Source of the DNA: Microbulbifer variabilis
GTDB lineage: Bacteria > Pseudomonadota > Gammaproteobacteria > Pseudomonadales > Cellvibrionaceae
DNA: 64,000 nt
Reading direction: 5' to 3'
Assembly (NCBI RefSeq): GCF_023716485.1
Contig: NZ_CP092418.1
Location: forward strand, 2,029,001 to 2,093,000
Shown: piece after piece, positions 18,589 to 27,705 of the stretch
How positions within the stretch are numbered: position 1 is the stretch's first letter
Layout of the letters: each line of letters begins with the position of its first letter
Program-made: the position numbers and the translations under genes
The notes under the pieces: model-generated
Told to the model about the DNA's origin: nothing
Database searches by the model: none
What the model saw: the letters and a program-made list of their open reading frames with translations, nothing else

Positions 18589-19027
18589 GCCAACACGCGC
18601 TTTGCAACGTAATGCACTGTATCGGCTTGCTGCCATCGGCGCAGTAATTCTGGGGCTGTTCCTCACCCTCGGAGCTCAAGGTCACTTTACAGCCGTTTGG
18701 CCACTGGTAACCAGCGACGGAATGGGTTTATCCCGTCGCTTGCTGTTGATGTTGCCCGGCATGATGCTTGCCGGCACCGCGGTGTTGAACTTCCTGCTCT
18801 GCAAACCACTCTGGCAAGAACGTGGTTACGGCCTTAACGTTACACTTGCGGGCAATCTGCTTGCTATGAGCTATTTGCTCTACCTGTTGTTACGCGGCGT
18901 ACCCAATCACCCTATTGGCGTTTTCCTCGCATTGGAGATGTCTTTTGTACTGCTGCTCGTAGTAACAAGGGCGGGACTGGTCTGGCCTGCGGTAGCAGAA
19001 GCGCCGGTTGAGAAGGGCATGCAGTAA
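18575..19027 (+). CDS. Small membrane protein of the two-component operon (150 aa)
   Basis: No family recognised. Four hydrophobic helices are visible (LAAIGAVILGLFLTLG, MLPGMMLAGTAVLNFLL, NLLAMSYLLYLLLRG, VFLALEMSFVLLLVV). The gene overlaps the response regulator by 14 bases, so it is part of the operon and may be a sensor accessory or a target. Composition is G+C-rich like its operon partners. Confidence 0.75.
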   Translation: MSVSRPTRALQRNALYRLAAIGAVILGLFLTLGAQGHFTAVWPLVTSDGMGLSRRLLLMLPGMMLAGTAVLNFLLCKPLWQERGYGLNVTLAGNLLAMSYLLYLLLRGVPNHPIGVFLALEMSFVLLLVVTRAGLVWPAVAEAPVEKGMQ

Positions 19028-19643
19028 TGTATACGCTCGGGGATTGCACTAGCTACCCGGCACCTTAAACCTCAAGCTTGTTATTAACTTGCTAGCTTCT
19101 TTCTGAAGTCAGACAAATCGATTTCTCTTTGTACTTTTGAAGCCCTGACCGGGTCGTTTTTGGAAAACAACTTCACCCGTCAAAATGATTTTGATCTCCA
19201 CCAAAACTTTCAAAGTAAAACACCTGTCCGCTAGTATTATCACGAAGTGACTCGAAAAGAATCTTCCCGGTAAGTGCATTGCTTTTTCTCCGAAGCTCGA
19301 TCGATAGCTTCCCGCATAAACTTTGCTGAAACAAAATTTATCTGCTTGATGATTAATGTTTAGACCAGCAAATCCTTGTTCAGAGTTCTATCGAAATCTT
19401 ACTTTAAATATATGTGCCAACTAAAGTGAGGGTTCTTGGTCTTCTTTGTCTTTTTCGCTTACGAATGTGGCCTAGCCATTGTGTGGGAGCGCGGTGCCGG
19501 CTTCTAGATCAAAACCCGCTTTGCAACGCAATGCACTGTTTTCTCCCTGAAAATTTCAATTAACTTTGTTTTTTGATCGTAAGTTTTCTCTGCTACAATC
19601 GGTGTGCGTGAAAACGTTATCTTTATGGCAAGAAGTCTGAAAG
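19028..19643. other. Intergenic stretch holding an operon fragment
   Basis: About 615 bases with no intact gene. Composition drops to A+T-rich immediately after the two-component operon, except for a short copy of the response-regulator/membrane-gene junction at 19454-19539, listed separately. Confidence 0.5.
19454..19539 (+). repeat. Diverged duplicate of the response regulator 3' end
   Basis: These 86 bases align without gaps to 18535-18620 (end of the response regulator and first codons of the membrane gene); by eye 73 of 86 positions agree. Shared strings include TTCGCTTACGAATGTGGCCT and CGCTTTGCAACG. It marks a past duplication, or the far edge of the G+C-rich insert. Confidence 0.85.
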
Positions 19644-19964
19644 ATGGATGAACTATTAAATAATTTAGATAAGTTAGCAGTTAATAATAGGCTTGAATCT
19701 CAAGCTCTTGAGGGGGCAAAAAAATGGGTGAGTTCCAAAGATTTTGATATAGATAATTCCGTAACTAGAAAATTCAAGTATGAGTTTCATGCTAATAAGC
19801 TATGTTTCAAGCATGAGTTTAAGGCTGTTCCATATATAGAAACATACTTTAATATTGTTCTTGATGAAGTTGAGGTGGGTTATTATTGTTGGGTTTCTGA
19901 TCTAAATGGTGAAGTCCTTGACGATTTGTTAGTAATAACAGATCGCGAGTTGAAGTGTAGATAA
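19644..19964 (+). CDS. Hypothetical protein (106 aa)
   Basis: No family recognised. A soluble, acidic, mixed alpha/beta protein (MDELLNNLDKLAVNNRLESQ; IVLDEVEVGYYCWVSDLNGE), with no signal peptide or membrane segment. Size and composition are like immunity or DUF-type proteins of accessory loci. AAGTCTGAAAG precedes the ATG as a weak ribosome site. The next hypothetical gene starts 57 bases downstream. Confidence 0.55.
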   Translation: MDELLNNLDKLAVNNRLESQALEGAKKWVSSKDFDIDNSVTRKFKYEFHANKLCFKHEFKAVPYIETYFNIVLDEVEVGYYCWVSDLNGEVLDDLLVITDRELKCR

Positions 19965-20021
19965 CAAGGCTCTGATATAAACAAGGGGCCTTAACCTTAA
20001 TCCGCCGCTATAAGAATCCAA

Positions 20022-20531
20022 ATGAGTAGATTTCAAAATTGGAAAAAAACAAGTAATAGACTTGGAAGTTATATGTTCCCTTTGGCGATCGTTTGGCTGG
20101 GGATTGGTTTAGGAAATGATCTCAAAAATCAAGAGTATGGTAATATTGTAACCACAATAAAAAATCATGAATTTCAAAACAGTTGTAAATTAAAGCTGGA
20201 TGTTGATACAGAATTTCCACTTGGTTGGTCTCCATCCAGTTTTGATGTTAAATTGGAAAGGGATGGGAAAGTGGTAAGTACTTCAACAAGTAAGTACTTC
20301 AAGCCTGATAGGATCGAAAGGTCCCCAGGTGAGTTTTACTACATGTTTAAGTGGTCTGAAATGCAAGAAGGGCGATTAATAGCCTCATATCTAGAGATGG
20401 AGATTGAAAGAGGAGATGCACTCAAATGGATAAAGGTCTCCGCTTGCGAAGTATTGGAGGGGGACGACTATTTTTACGCTAAAGCTGATTTTTGTGTGGA
20501 TGAAAAGAGAGTCGTAGTTCAATGCTCTTAA
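20022..20531 (+). CDS. Hypothetical membrane-anchored protein (169 aa)
   Basis: No family recognised. One N-terminal hydrophobic segment at about residues 16-32 (YMFPLAIVWLGIGLG) anchors a polar beta-rich domain with paired cysteines (FQNSCKLKLDV, VSACEVLEG, KADFCVDEKRVVVQCS). The cysteines point to disulfides in the periplasm. Possibly coexpressed with the preceding gene. Confidence 0.55.
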   Translation: MSRFQNWKKTSNRLGSYMFPLAIVWLGIGLGNDLKNQEYGNIVTTIKNHEFQNSCKLKLDVDTEFPLGWSPSSFDVKLERDGKVVSTSTSKYFKPDRIERSPGEFYYMFKWSEMQEGRLIASYLEMEIERGDALKWIKVSACEVLEGDDYFYAKADFCVDEKRVVVQCS

Positions 20532-20609
20532 TGATTTTGTCTTGCGGACTGTTTCGGTTTTTCTTCAACTATTCAAAATAACAGCATTATTATGATAATC
20601 ACGTTAAAT

Positions 20610-20695
20610 AAAGCACTATCTGATAGAGGGTGGCTCCTCAAGAGATTAGGATCTGTTCGCTTCCTACTGATGCTAAAGTTTGGGTAGATATTTAG
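20610..20695. repeat. Partial csrA-associated repeat
   Basis: CTATCTGATAGAGGGTGGCTC matches 32780-32800 next to another csrA repeat, and TTCGCTTCCTACTGATGCTAAAG matches 31976-31998 (TGCTTGCTTCCTACTGATGCTTAAGG), which belongs to the csrA upstream region. No csrA coding is visible. Confidence 0.4.
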
Positions 20696-20856
20696 CGGGA
20701 AATAAGCACGGTAATTGATGATATAACTCAATGTGAGGGGTAGATCGTGCCGATGAATTTTGGGCTTATAGAAAAGCGTGGTATATAGCCACTGTAAAAT
20801 TAATTATTGCTCTAAAAGGCAGAGTTTGAGTCGCTGCCTTGAAAATGGAGTAAAAA

Positions 20857-21640
20857 TTGGACGTTGTATTAAAGGCAAAGAAAATTCGTTCCGAATTAGA
20901 GAGGTTTAGCCTTTCGACAGTTAAGCTTTTTCCAAAGGCAGAGAAAGCTGAGCATATTTGGAGTACTAAATTTGGAGGAAAACCATATTGGCCAAAAGGT
21001 AAGATATACCCTGTTTCAGATGATGGAGCCAAGTTGATTCTTCTAGCCAAGCTCAACTTTGATGAGTTACCTAAATTGGATCAATACCCTAAAAGTGGAA
21101 TGCTTCAATTCTTTATTGAGGATGATGATGTTTACGGAATGAAATTTGACCGACCAATCAAGGAGGTAATTTCATCGCCAAGGGGCTATTGGGTAATTTG
21201 TCATCCTGATTTTGAAAGAAACGAATTGCATCTAGAAAACGATCTGCCGGAAACAAATGATGAGAGCTATCTTCCCGCTTGAAGGGAATATCGAATCGAG
21301 TGTACTCTCGATAAAGAGGTTCCATCACCTACTGACTACAGATATGAGATGTATGTATCTGATCCTCTTGAGTATGAAGAAGACCTTGCTAAATACGTTT
21401 ACAATATTTTTGCTGCTGAAGGTAGCAAGATCGGCGGTTATGCTAACTTTACACAGGAAGATCCACGCATCTCTGAAGAAAAAGATAATTGGCTTTTGTT
21501 ATTCCAAATGGATTCAGAGTTTCTTGGTGAAAATCAAATAATGTGGGGTGATATGGGGGGTAGGTAACTTCTTCATCGAAAGAGAGGCGCTTAAAAACAG
21601 AGATTTCTCCAGAGTCTAGTATAACTGGGATTGCTGTTAA
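20857..21640 (+). pseudogene. DUF1963 (YwqG-like) gene, broken by stops and a frameshift
   Basis: Three consecutive segments together give a YwqG/DUF1963-type protein. Residues 1-141 (HIWSTKFGGKPYWPKG) end at an in-frame TGA at 21280. The same frame continues past it through EYRIECTLDKEVPSP and GGYANFTQEDPR to MWGDMGG. There a run of six G at about 21555 shifts the frame; dropping one G restores VGNFFIEREALKNRDFSRV. A TAG then interrupts before YNWDCC and the natural stop at 21638-21640. Three independent lesions make a pseudogene much more likely than readthrough. The intact 141-aa first segment might still be translated. Confidence 0.8.
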
Positions 21641-21764
21641 GGGCCGAAAGCTAACAATAATATCTAGGTGGCAAGCTACGGGAAGTCTAATTTAGGTGTT
21701 AGCGTGAAATTAAAGCTTTAAAGTATCCTATTTTTTAGTAAAAATTAGACAACATTGGGGGGGC

Positions 21765-21990
21765 AGGCCTCCTTCCTCGGAGAGTTCGTATTATAACTAA
21801 TCCACATTATCTACTCTCTCTTCCCTTTTGAGTCACACGTCGATTTCTCCTTGATGAAGAAAGGAGGGAGCATGGATGCCTACCTTTACTTGATTGTCTT
21901 TTACTTTCAGTACTTATATTGAGATTTATGTTTCAATGCGTAGCTTATCGCTTAAGAGGGTGTCCGTCGTTGATGGGTAAGATCATAAAA
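21765..21990 (-). pseudogene. csrA-repeat copy (degenerate csrA)
   Basis: The minus-strand reading VLKVKDNQVKVGIHAP is a clear CsrA core, followed by a diverged HxGEI segment. GCCTCCTTCCTCGGAGAG marks the usual left end, and TTGATGGGTAAGATC corresponds to the upstream TTGATGGGGGAGTTTGGTAAG. The start and the N-terminal coding are lost. The upstream end of this copy overlaps the beginning of the next plus-strand gene. Confidence 0.75.
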
Positions 21991-22311
21991 GATGTCACAT
22001 TCAGAAATGGTGAAAAGGCTACCATGTTCAAGCATGCCAATGGATATTGGCATTGTCCTGTATGTGGTAGCCCTGAGTTGGGGTCTCCTGCTTACTTAGA
22101 GGATGGTAGTGGCTCTTTTCAAATATGTAGCTGCGGATTTGAGTTTGGTTTCGATGATGAACCATCGGCATCCGGTACAAAAATTGACTCTGTCATTGGT
22201 AATTGGGAAGTTAAAAGGCATCGTAAGTTGCAATACTTATCTTCCAAGTCCGATCAATATAAAGAACTGCTAACAAATTTAAGATGTATCGGTATTGAGC
22301 TAAGCACATAG
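21973..22311 (+). CDS. Cysteine-rich CPCC-like zinc-ribbon protein
   Basis: A small soluble protein (112 aa from 21973; the frame is open from 21919) with two zinc-type knuckles, HCPVCGSPELG and ICSCGFEFGFDDE. This is the layout of the cysteine-rich CPCC family (CPxC-G-x ... DGSxxxxICxCCGFExG), here with one Cys of the second pair missing (CSCG). Function unknown; the family often sits in toxin/immunity neighbourhoods. The start lies inside a decayed csrA repeat, so either the gene recruited its leader from the repeat or its original 5' end was replaced. Confidence 0.65.
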   Translation: MGKIIKDVTFRNGEKATMFKHANGYWHCPVCGSPELGSPAYLEDGSGSFQICSCGFEFGFDDEPSASGTKIDSVIGNWEVKRHRKLQYLSSKSDQYKELLTNLRCIGIELST

Positions 22312-22407
22312 TAAAAGCATGTATCTCTGCCCCCCATCGGGTGATTCCGGCTTTGTGTATCTTAACTGGTCCTGTATTTCATCTAAAATAGAAAGTGGAG
22401 CAGACCT

Positions 22408-22845
22408 TTAACGATTGTGTTCAGTAACTTGAAACGAGCTATGCAGCCTATCGAACCAGTAGTTGAATACATAGGTATATATCACGATGTAAATCACCAT
22501 GACTATCTCAAGCATAAATGCTTCTAGGATAGTCAGATTAAAGCTCCAGGCGATTACTGGCAACGTCAGTACCAACATACCCCCCTCAAACAATAACGCA
22601 TGTATGGCTCTAACGATAAATGTCTTTTCTGGTTTTTTACGTATATTCAATAAGTACCAGTCAAAGGCGTGATTGAAAATCATATTCCAGACCAACGCAA
22701 ATAGTGATAGTCCAGCAGCAATTGCCAGCGACTGGTGTACCTCCAAATCAAACATTGGAACCACTAGTAAGCCACCCGTGAGCAGCAGAAAAAACTCGTA
22801 GGAAATTGCTTGCACTAAACGATTCTTCAATGAATAAGTCATCAA
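22408..22845 (-). CDS. PACE efflux transporter
   Basis: A 145-aa proteobacterial antimicrobial compound efflux (AceI-like) transporter made of two 'bacterial transmembrane pair' units and four helices. Signatures are VQAISYEFFLLL, with the conserved membrane Glu of helix 1, then MIFNHAFDWYL, ALLFEGGMLVL and YTYVFNYWFDRL. The family exports biocides such as chlorhexidine, acriflavine or polyamine-like cations by proton antiport. The gene is divergent from a LysR regulator 98 bases away, the arrangement known for aceI/aceR in Acinetobacter, so inducible control by that regulator is likely. A start at 22842 is also possible. Confidence 0.9.
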   Translation of the reverse strand: MMTYSLKNRLVQAISYEFFLLLTGGLLVVPMFDLEVHQSLAIAAGLSLFALVWNMIFNHAFDWYLLNIRKKPEKTFIVRAIHALLFEGGMLVLTLPVIAWSFNLTILEAFMLEIVMVIYIVIYTYVFNYWFDRLHSSFQVTEHNR

Positions 22846-22943
22846 CCATACTCACTCTGCTTGAGAAAATATGCTTGAATGATATATAGTTAAGTTAGAT
22901 GGAAAAAGTTAGATACCATACGTTAAACAGATAGATTGAGTGA

Positions 22944-23849
22944 ATGGCAGTTTCTATTGAACAACTGGAAGCATTTGTAGCTACTGAGCAGGCTGGCTCG
23001 TTCTCAGCGGCTGCACGTAAATGTGGAAAGGCACAGTCGGTAATCAGCTCACTGGTATCGAACCTGGAGGTTGACTTGGGAGTCAATCTATTTGATCGAA
23101 GTCAACGATACCCGCGATTGACGGACGCTGGTGAGTCACTGCTGGAACGCGCACGGAATCTTATCGAGCAACGTGAGCGATTGATGGCGATCGCACAGGG
23201 TTTGTCTCTGGATGTCGAGGCCCGGTTGACGTTGGCTATTGCCCAGCATGTTCGTATTAAAAACCTGGGTGGACTCTTTCAAGAGTTTGAGACCAAATAT
23301 CCGCATGTTCAAATTACGCTCAGAGCGGGAAGTGTTCAGGATGTACAGACCTGGGTTGAAGGGGATATAGCCCAACTCGGGATTATCACACAACTGGATG
23401 AAGTGCCCGCTGGATGCGATTTCAGAGCCCTGGGCCATCTGAAGCTCACAGGCATCGCCTGCGTTGATCACCCGATTGCGAGACTCACTGAAGTTACCTG
23501 GGAAGACCTGAAACAATACCGACAAATCTTATTGCAGGAGTTTGAGATATCCAGCCAAACTCGCTGGCTGGTGTCTCCCGACGTGTGGAGTGTGTCACGT
23601 GTCGATGATGCACTTGACCTTGTCGAGGCCAATTTGGGCTGGGCAGTATTGCCACTACACGTGGTTGCGAAGGGGATAGCGGCGAAAAAACTGATACAGC
23701 TTCCCCTTGTATTTGAGCAGGAGAAAGAGCTGTCACATGGTGTAGATATTATCTGGTCCAGTAAGCGTCCACTGGGTCCCGCAGCCACTGATTTGATGAA
23801 GTGGCTGAGCACAGAGGACGCAATACTGAACAAGGATCAGTCGCTATGA
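22944..23849 (+). CDS. LysR family transcriptional regulator
   Basis: A 301-aa LysR-type regulator. The N-terminal winged helix (VSIEQLEAFVATEQAGSFSA through LGVNLFDRSQRYPRLTDAG) is complete, followed by the linker helix and a periplasmic-binding-like effector domain. It is divergent from the PACE efflux gene with a 98-base shared promoter region, which by analogy with AceR/AceI suggests that it controls that gene. Its 3' end overlaps the convergent NmrA-like gene by six bases. G+C content is higher than in the genes on either side, so the PACE-LysR-NmrA block may have travelled together. Confidence 0.92.
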   Translation: MAVSIEQLEAFVATEQAGSFSAAARKCGKAQSVISSLVSNLEVDLGVNLFDRSQRYPRLTDAGESLLERARNLIEQRERLMAIAQGLSLDVEARLTLAIAQHVRIKNLGGLFQEFETKYPHVQITLRAGSVQDVQTWVEGDIAQLGIITQLDEVPAGCDFRALGHLKLTGIACVDHPIARLTEVTWEDLKQYRQILLQEFEISSQTRWLVSPDVWSVSRVDDALDLVEANLGWAVLPLHVVAKGIAAKKLIQLPLVFEQEKELSHGVDIIWSSKRPLGPAATDLMKWLSTEDAILNKDQSL

Positions 23850-24725
23850 AGCGTTTGACAGATCTCGGGCAAAATCTGTGATAGTTGTATCTGGTTTACC
23901 TAACACCTGCCAGGTTTTTTGACTCACTGGTTGCTCCTTTAGCTGCTCTACGTAAGTCAGCATATGCTCCATGAATACTGCCTGTTCTTCGGGCAGTCCC
24001 ATTTCTGCAATGGCGGCGATAGGGTGGAGGACAATTTCTGTTCCCGGAGAATAGCCCTCGACAAACTTCTTGGCTGCTTCAGGCAAAGACATCCCCTCAG
24101 TACCCTGAACCGAAAAACTCTGGTTGTAAGCCATCTCATTCCCGATAGCATTACCGATCATCTCTGCCAGATCTGTTGTATTAGTGTAATAGATAGGGTG
24201 AACATGATTACCGATGATAGCAAATTGATCGTTCTCAATGAATGTAGGAAAAGTATCTAGGAAGAACGAACAGAAGAAGAAAGTGTAATCAATGCCAGAA
24301 TTTTTAATGGCCTCTATACCTGGTTTACGGATTATATTGGTCTCATACTCTAGGCCCTTGTCTGCTAATTCCGGGTGTAGATAATCAATACCCGCAATCT
24401 GCATAATGTGCTGCACACCAGTGACCTTTGCAGCCTCAACGATATTAATCACTCCTTCACGTTCAGTGTGAAAGGGTAAGCTAGGGTCAAGTGACGTAGT
24501 ATTCAGGGTAATATAAAGCGTTTTGGTACCAACCAGTGCCGAGACCAAGCTCTCTTTGTCCGAGACATCTGCTTCGACAAGCTGGATACTCTCTGGGAGG
24601 ATAGTGCGAGCGCTAATTACGTCCCTCACGATCGCAGTTACCTTTACACCTTTATGATCCAGTTTTCGTGCTACCTGACGACCTAAATGGCCTGTGGCGC
24701 CAATAATCGTAATAGTTTTCTGCAT
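23844..24725 (-). CDS. NmrA-like NAD(P)-binding protein (atypical SDR)
   Basis: A 293-aa atypical short-chain dehydrogenase. The N-terminal motif ITIIGATGHLGRQVARKL holds the GxxGxxG nucleotide site. VTAIVRD and LVEADVSD follow as strand 2 and strand 3 signatures, and YLHPELADKGLEYETNI occupies the active-site region. NmrA/QOR2-like members are redox sensors or quinone reductases. Overlapping 3' ends with the LysR gene make antisense interference possible. Substrate unknown. Confidence 0.85.
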   Translation of the reverse strand: MQKTITIIGATGHLGRQVARKLDHKGVKVTAIVRDVISARTILPESIQLVEADVSDKESLVSALVGTKTLYITLNTTSLDPSLPFHTEREGVINIVEAAKVTGVQHIMQIAGIDYLHPELADKGLEYETNIIRKPGIEAIKNSGIDYTFFFCSFFLDTFPTFIENDQFAIIGNHVHPIYYTNTTDLAEMIGNAIGNEMAYNQSFSVQGTEGMSLPEAAKKFVEGYSPGTEIVLHPIAAIAEMGLPEEQAVFMEHMLTYVEQLKEQPVSQKTWQVLGKPDTTITDFARDLSNAS

Positions 24726-25020
24726 GATTCAACCTTTCAAGTAATGACTGAAGTAGCCCATACTTTGCCTAAGGTATAAAAAATCTTACAGTTATGTACC
24801 ATCTACCAAACAGATACTACAGCAGTTTTCACTGCATCAACGTATCTAAGCGGCCGACAGGTTTTAGGGGGTAATTAATTTAAAGTGGGCCATGACTGAC
24901 TACTCTTCAGTCTAAATACTAAAATCTCGTCTGCATCAAATTTGAAATTTGTGATTTCGCCTTCTGATTAATTGATCACCTAATTTGGGTGGCGGGTGTC
25001 ATCGGGTATTGGTACTCAGT

Positions 25021-25209
25021 TTATTTTGCTAATCCATTTATTATTAATGTATAGCAAGTATTCCATTCGCTATAGGTTTCTTTACCACATAGCAAGTCTC
25101 TTAGAATAACTAGCGTCCATTTATCGCCAAATACATCCAGTCCGTTCACGATAGGGCAATCGGAACGCATAAATTGATCGTCAGGGCTCGTACACGCACA
25201 CTTATACAT
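25021..25209 (-). pseudogene. Truncated HxlR-type transcriptional regulator
   Basis: The first 45 residues are a textbook HxlR start (CPIVNGLDVFGDKWTLVILRD followed by LLCGKETYSE). After that the frame departs from the family and stops at 62 aa instead of about 105-120, so the recognition helix and wing are missing. A deletion or frameshift just after YSE is likely. The gene is probably non-functional. Confidence 0.75.
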
Positions 25210-25264
25210 TAAAAATGAAATGGTAGATTAGTGACTTCAATTTCGTAGGTAATGGTAGAAATTC

Positions 25265-25674
25265 ATGCCCAAAACATCAGGAGAGTGTTTGTACCGTTTT
25301 ATTAGTTATAATTGCTCCGAAGAGACTGTAATGGCTGGACACGGCCATTGTACAGATTGTCAGAAAGTTAGTGCCGAAGGACACATTGCCTATATTGCTG
25401 TTCCTCACGGAATTTAATCATAAGCGGTGATATTGCGTTTCATAAGAAGCAGGCGGATAGTAGAAATACAGTAAGGAGGGGTTTTTGTCCTCGCTGCGGT
25501 TCGCATAATTATGCAGAAAACAGTGGTATGCCGTGGTTAGAATTTGTCCATGCCGGAAGTCTTCATGATTTGGAGCAATTCAACCCTACGATGATCGTAT
25601 ATGAAAGTAGCGGCGAACCTTGGGATAATCTGGACCCAGATTTACAAAAGATTGAAAAAGTGCCAAAGATGTGA
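25265..25674 (+). pseudogene. GFA family (DUF636, CENP-V/GFA) gene with a frameshift
   Basis: Two frames join to give a glutathione-dependent-formaldehyde-activating (GFA) family protein. From ATG at 25265 the reading runs through HCTDCQKVSAEGHIAYIAVP and stops near 25417. The second frame then carries SGDIAFHKKQADSRNTV, GFCPRCGSHNYAENSGMP, FVHAGSLHDL and WDNLDPDLQ to TGA at 25672-25674. The zinc motifs HCxxC and CPRCG are present. One frameshift at about 25417 breaks the gene; the N-terminal CxC zinc pair is also changed. Confidence 0.8.
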
Positions 25675-25859
25675 TTGTAGCCACTCGGGCCAGAGGCCTA
25701 CAAGACAGTTCGAGCTATGTCTAGTGGGTGCTTATTACGTTCCTGCTTGTTTGAGATTGTTATTAAGCGGCGTTTTATACAACGTTTGAAGATTTGTATT
25801 TCTACGAGTAAGCCTGCATAAGATGCCATAAAGGATTTACCCCTCGAGAGAATCAGCCA

Positions 25860-26459
25860 ATGAGAAATTTAGCCATATTGATATTTCAAACTCTTGACGG
25901 TGTAATGCAAGCACCCAGTATACCCGAGGAAGATTTTTCAGGCGGCTTCCGTCATGGAGGTTGGGCAAAGGATTGTTGGAATGATGTTATGGAACAAGTT
26001 ATAAAGGAGGCAATGTCGGAACAGTATGACCTGCTATTAGGCCGTAATACATATAATTTATTTGCCTCAAATTTTGCCAGTGCTGAACCTGATAACCCAG
26101 TAGCAGACAAACTAAATCGGGCAAAAAAGTATGTGGTGACATCAGATACTGATGATCTAACATGGAATAATTCATTCAAACTAAAGGGCTCTAATGCAGC
26201 TGTAGAGGTCGCTAAAATTAAAGAAATAGATGGGCCCCTGTTACAGGTTCACGGTAGTTGGCAATTAGTGCAGTTACTTCTTAAGCATAACTTGGTAGAT
26301 GAGCTTAGACTTTGGACCTTTCCAGTAGTTGTTGGTGAAGGAAAACGCTTATTTGAAAACGATGAAATTTCGTCGAAATACAAGCTCATAAAATTTGCGA
26401 CGTGTCCTTCAGGAGCCTTTATGCACTTCTATCAATCACTAGATCGCAGTGCAGTATGA
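25860..26459 (+). CDS. Dihydrofolate reductase family protein (RibD C-terminal-like)
   Basis: A 199-aa member of the RibD C-terminal/DHFR-like family. MRNLAILIFQTLDGVMQAP is the typical first strand, DLLLGRNTYNLFA and KKYVVTSDTDDLTW the middle, and LVDELRLWTFPVVVGEGKRL the diagnostic segment near the C-terminus. These proteins are NADPH-dependent reductases of uncertain substrate and are widespread in accessory regions. Intact, monocistronic and not linked to riboflavin genes. Confidence 0.88.
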   Translation: MRNLAILIFQTLDGVMQAPSIPEEDFSGGFRHGGWAKDCWNDVMEQVIKEAMSEQYDLLLGRNTYNLFASNFASAEPDNPVADKLNRAKKYVVTSDTDDLTWNNSFKLKGSNAAVEVAKIKEIDGPLLQVHGSWQLVQLLLKHNLVDELRLWTFPVVVGEGKRLFENDEISSKYKLIKFATCPSGAFMHFYQSLDRSAV

Positions 26460-27705
26460 AATTTTACTTAGATAGACACTCACTCGTATAGTCTCTGATG
26501 CAAGGTAATATATTTCTTTTCGGGTTGAGTAATTTTCGCGGTTAACGCAAAAGTGAATCCACAGAGTGACCAGTGATGCAAATGGCACTCGACGAGATTA
26601 AAGAGCACATTGAGCTATTTGCAAACCAGACACAAAATGATAGTTTAATCGACGATGAAGATTTTAGGTAGAATATTTCATACCATATCCATTCGAATAG
26701 ATTGTAGAATGGCTGAAATCAGACTAGTAAAATCGATCAATATTTACACAATGAGTTGTCTGAAATCCCAATCGACTTCATCCCCTTAGGTTAAAAGGCA
26801 TAACCGGTCAATACATCAGCCGGTAAATAATGCAGTTACTGACTTAGGTGTTTGTGCGATATCTGTATCTTACAGTCTAATACAGTTTTATCTTCTATAG
26901 ACAAGACTCAGCTGGAGCTTCCTTCCTTAAAGAGTTTGTTCTTAACACACGTCCAGTGTCTACTTCTTGTTCTTTTTTACGCTCACAATTTGCTAAATTT
27001 GCAGGATCGTCTTTCGGCTCTGTGTACTTTAATATATCGTTTGAAAAGCGCCTTTGGCCTGAGTTCCCCAATGGTGGAGCAGCGCGAAGGAGAAGAAAGT
27101 TAGGTATAAACCTCGGTTAACGGCCTAGTCTATATGGCATTGAAGCCTTGGATCTATCGCTGGCCCGTGCCCAATCTCGTGCGTCATTACCAGATACGTT
27201 GAGCGCGCTCACACTGGATGAGGGGCTGGAGAGAGGTTTAGCTGCCAAATGATCTAGATACGTCAGAGAATCTTATAAATCTCATATCTCTGCTTGAGGT
27301 AATATTTCTAGAATAAATGAAATACCGTTACTATAAAGGGTACTATTGGAGCAAGAGTAAAGAACATAGGCCTCTTGCGGCACATTTTGAATACATCCAG
27401 GTAGACTTGCAGTCGGGAGTTTGCGTTATAAGGCTTTGCATGGGGCCTATTCAGCCAAACCGGCTATTCACTAAGCCCAATAATACGATCAGTATCAACG
27501 TGCATCTTTATTTCGCAATACTATTGAGTAGCCCTTTAATCGGCGTATCTACATTGGTGACTTGGTGATTCATTTATCGTAGTCTTGACTGACAACTGAT
27601 TAGCACCAAATTCACTTTGAGCTAATCAGAAGTTCCCTAGGATTTGAAATGGAACTATTGCCAAACGAAACTGTGACACATAATAATTAAGGCGGTGACA
27701 ATCCT
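26460..27705. other. Long decayed region with gene and repeat remnants
   Basis: About 1.25 kb without an intact gene. An ATG at 26576 opens 32 codons (MQMALDEIKEHIELFANQTQ) that look like the start of a lost gene. At about 26905-26985 GAGCTTCCTTCCTTAAAGAG and TCTACTTCTTGTTCTTTTTTACG resemble the left part of the csrA repeat. At about 27135-27252 an open stretch GIEALDLSLARAQSRASLPD looks coding and has a higher G+C, but its family is not recognised. The last 50 bases hold the ribosome site (AAGGCGGTGA) of the alcohol dehydrogenase. Confidence 0.4.

Noticed and set aside
26852-27568. 83-codon frames at 26852-27103 and 27317-27568
   Set aside because: The first overlaps a decayed csrA-type repeat; neither has a ribosome site or family resemblance.
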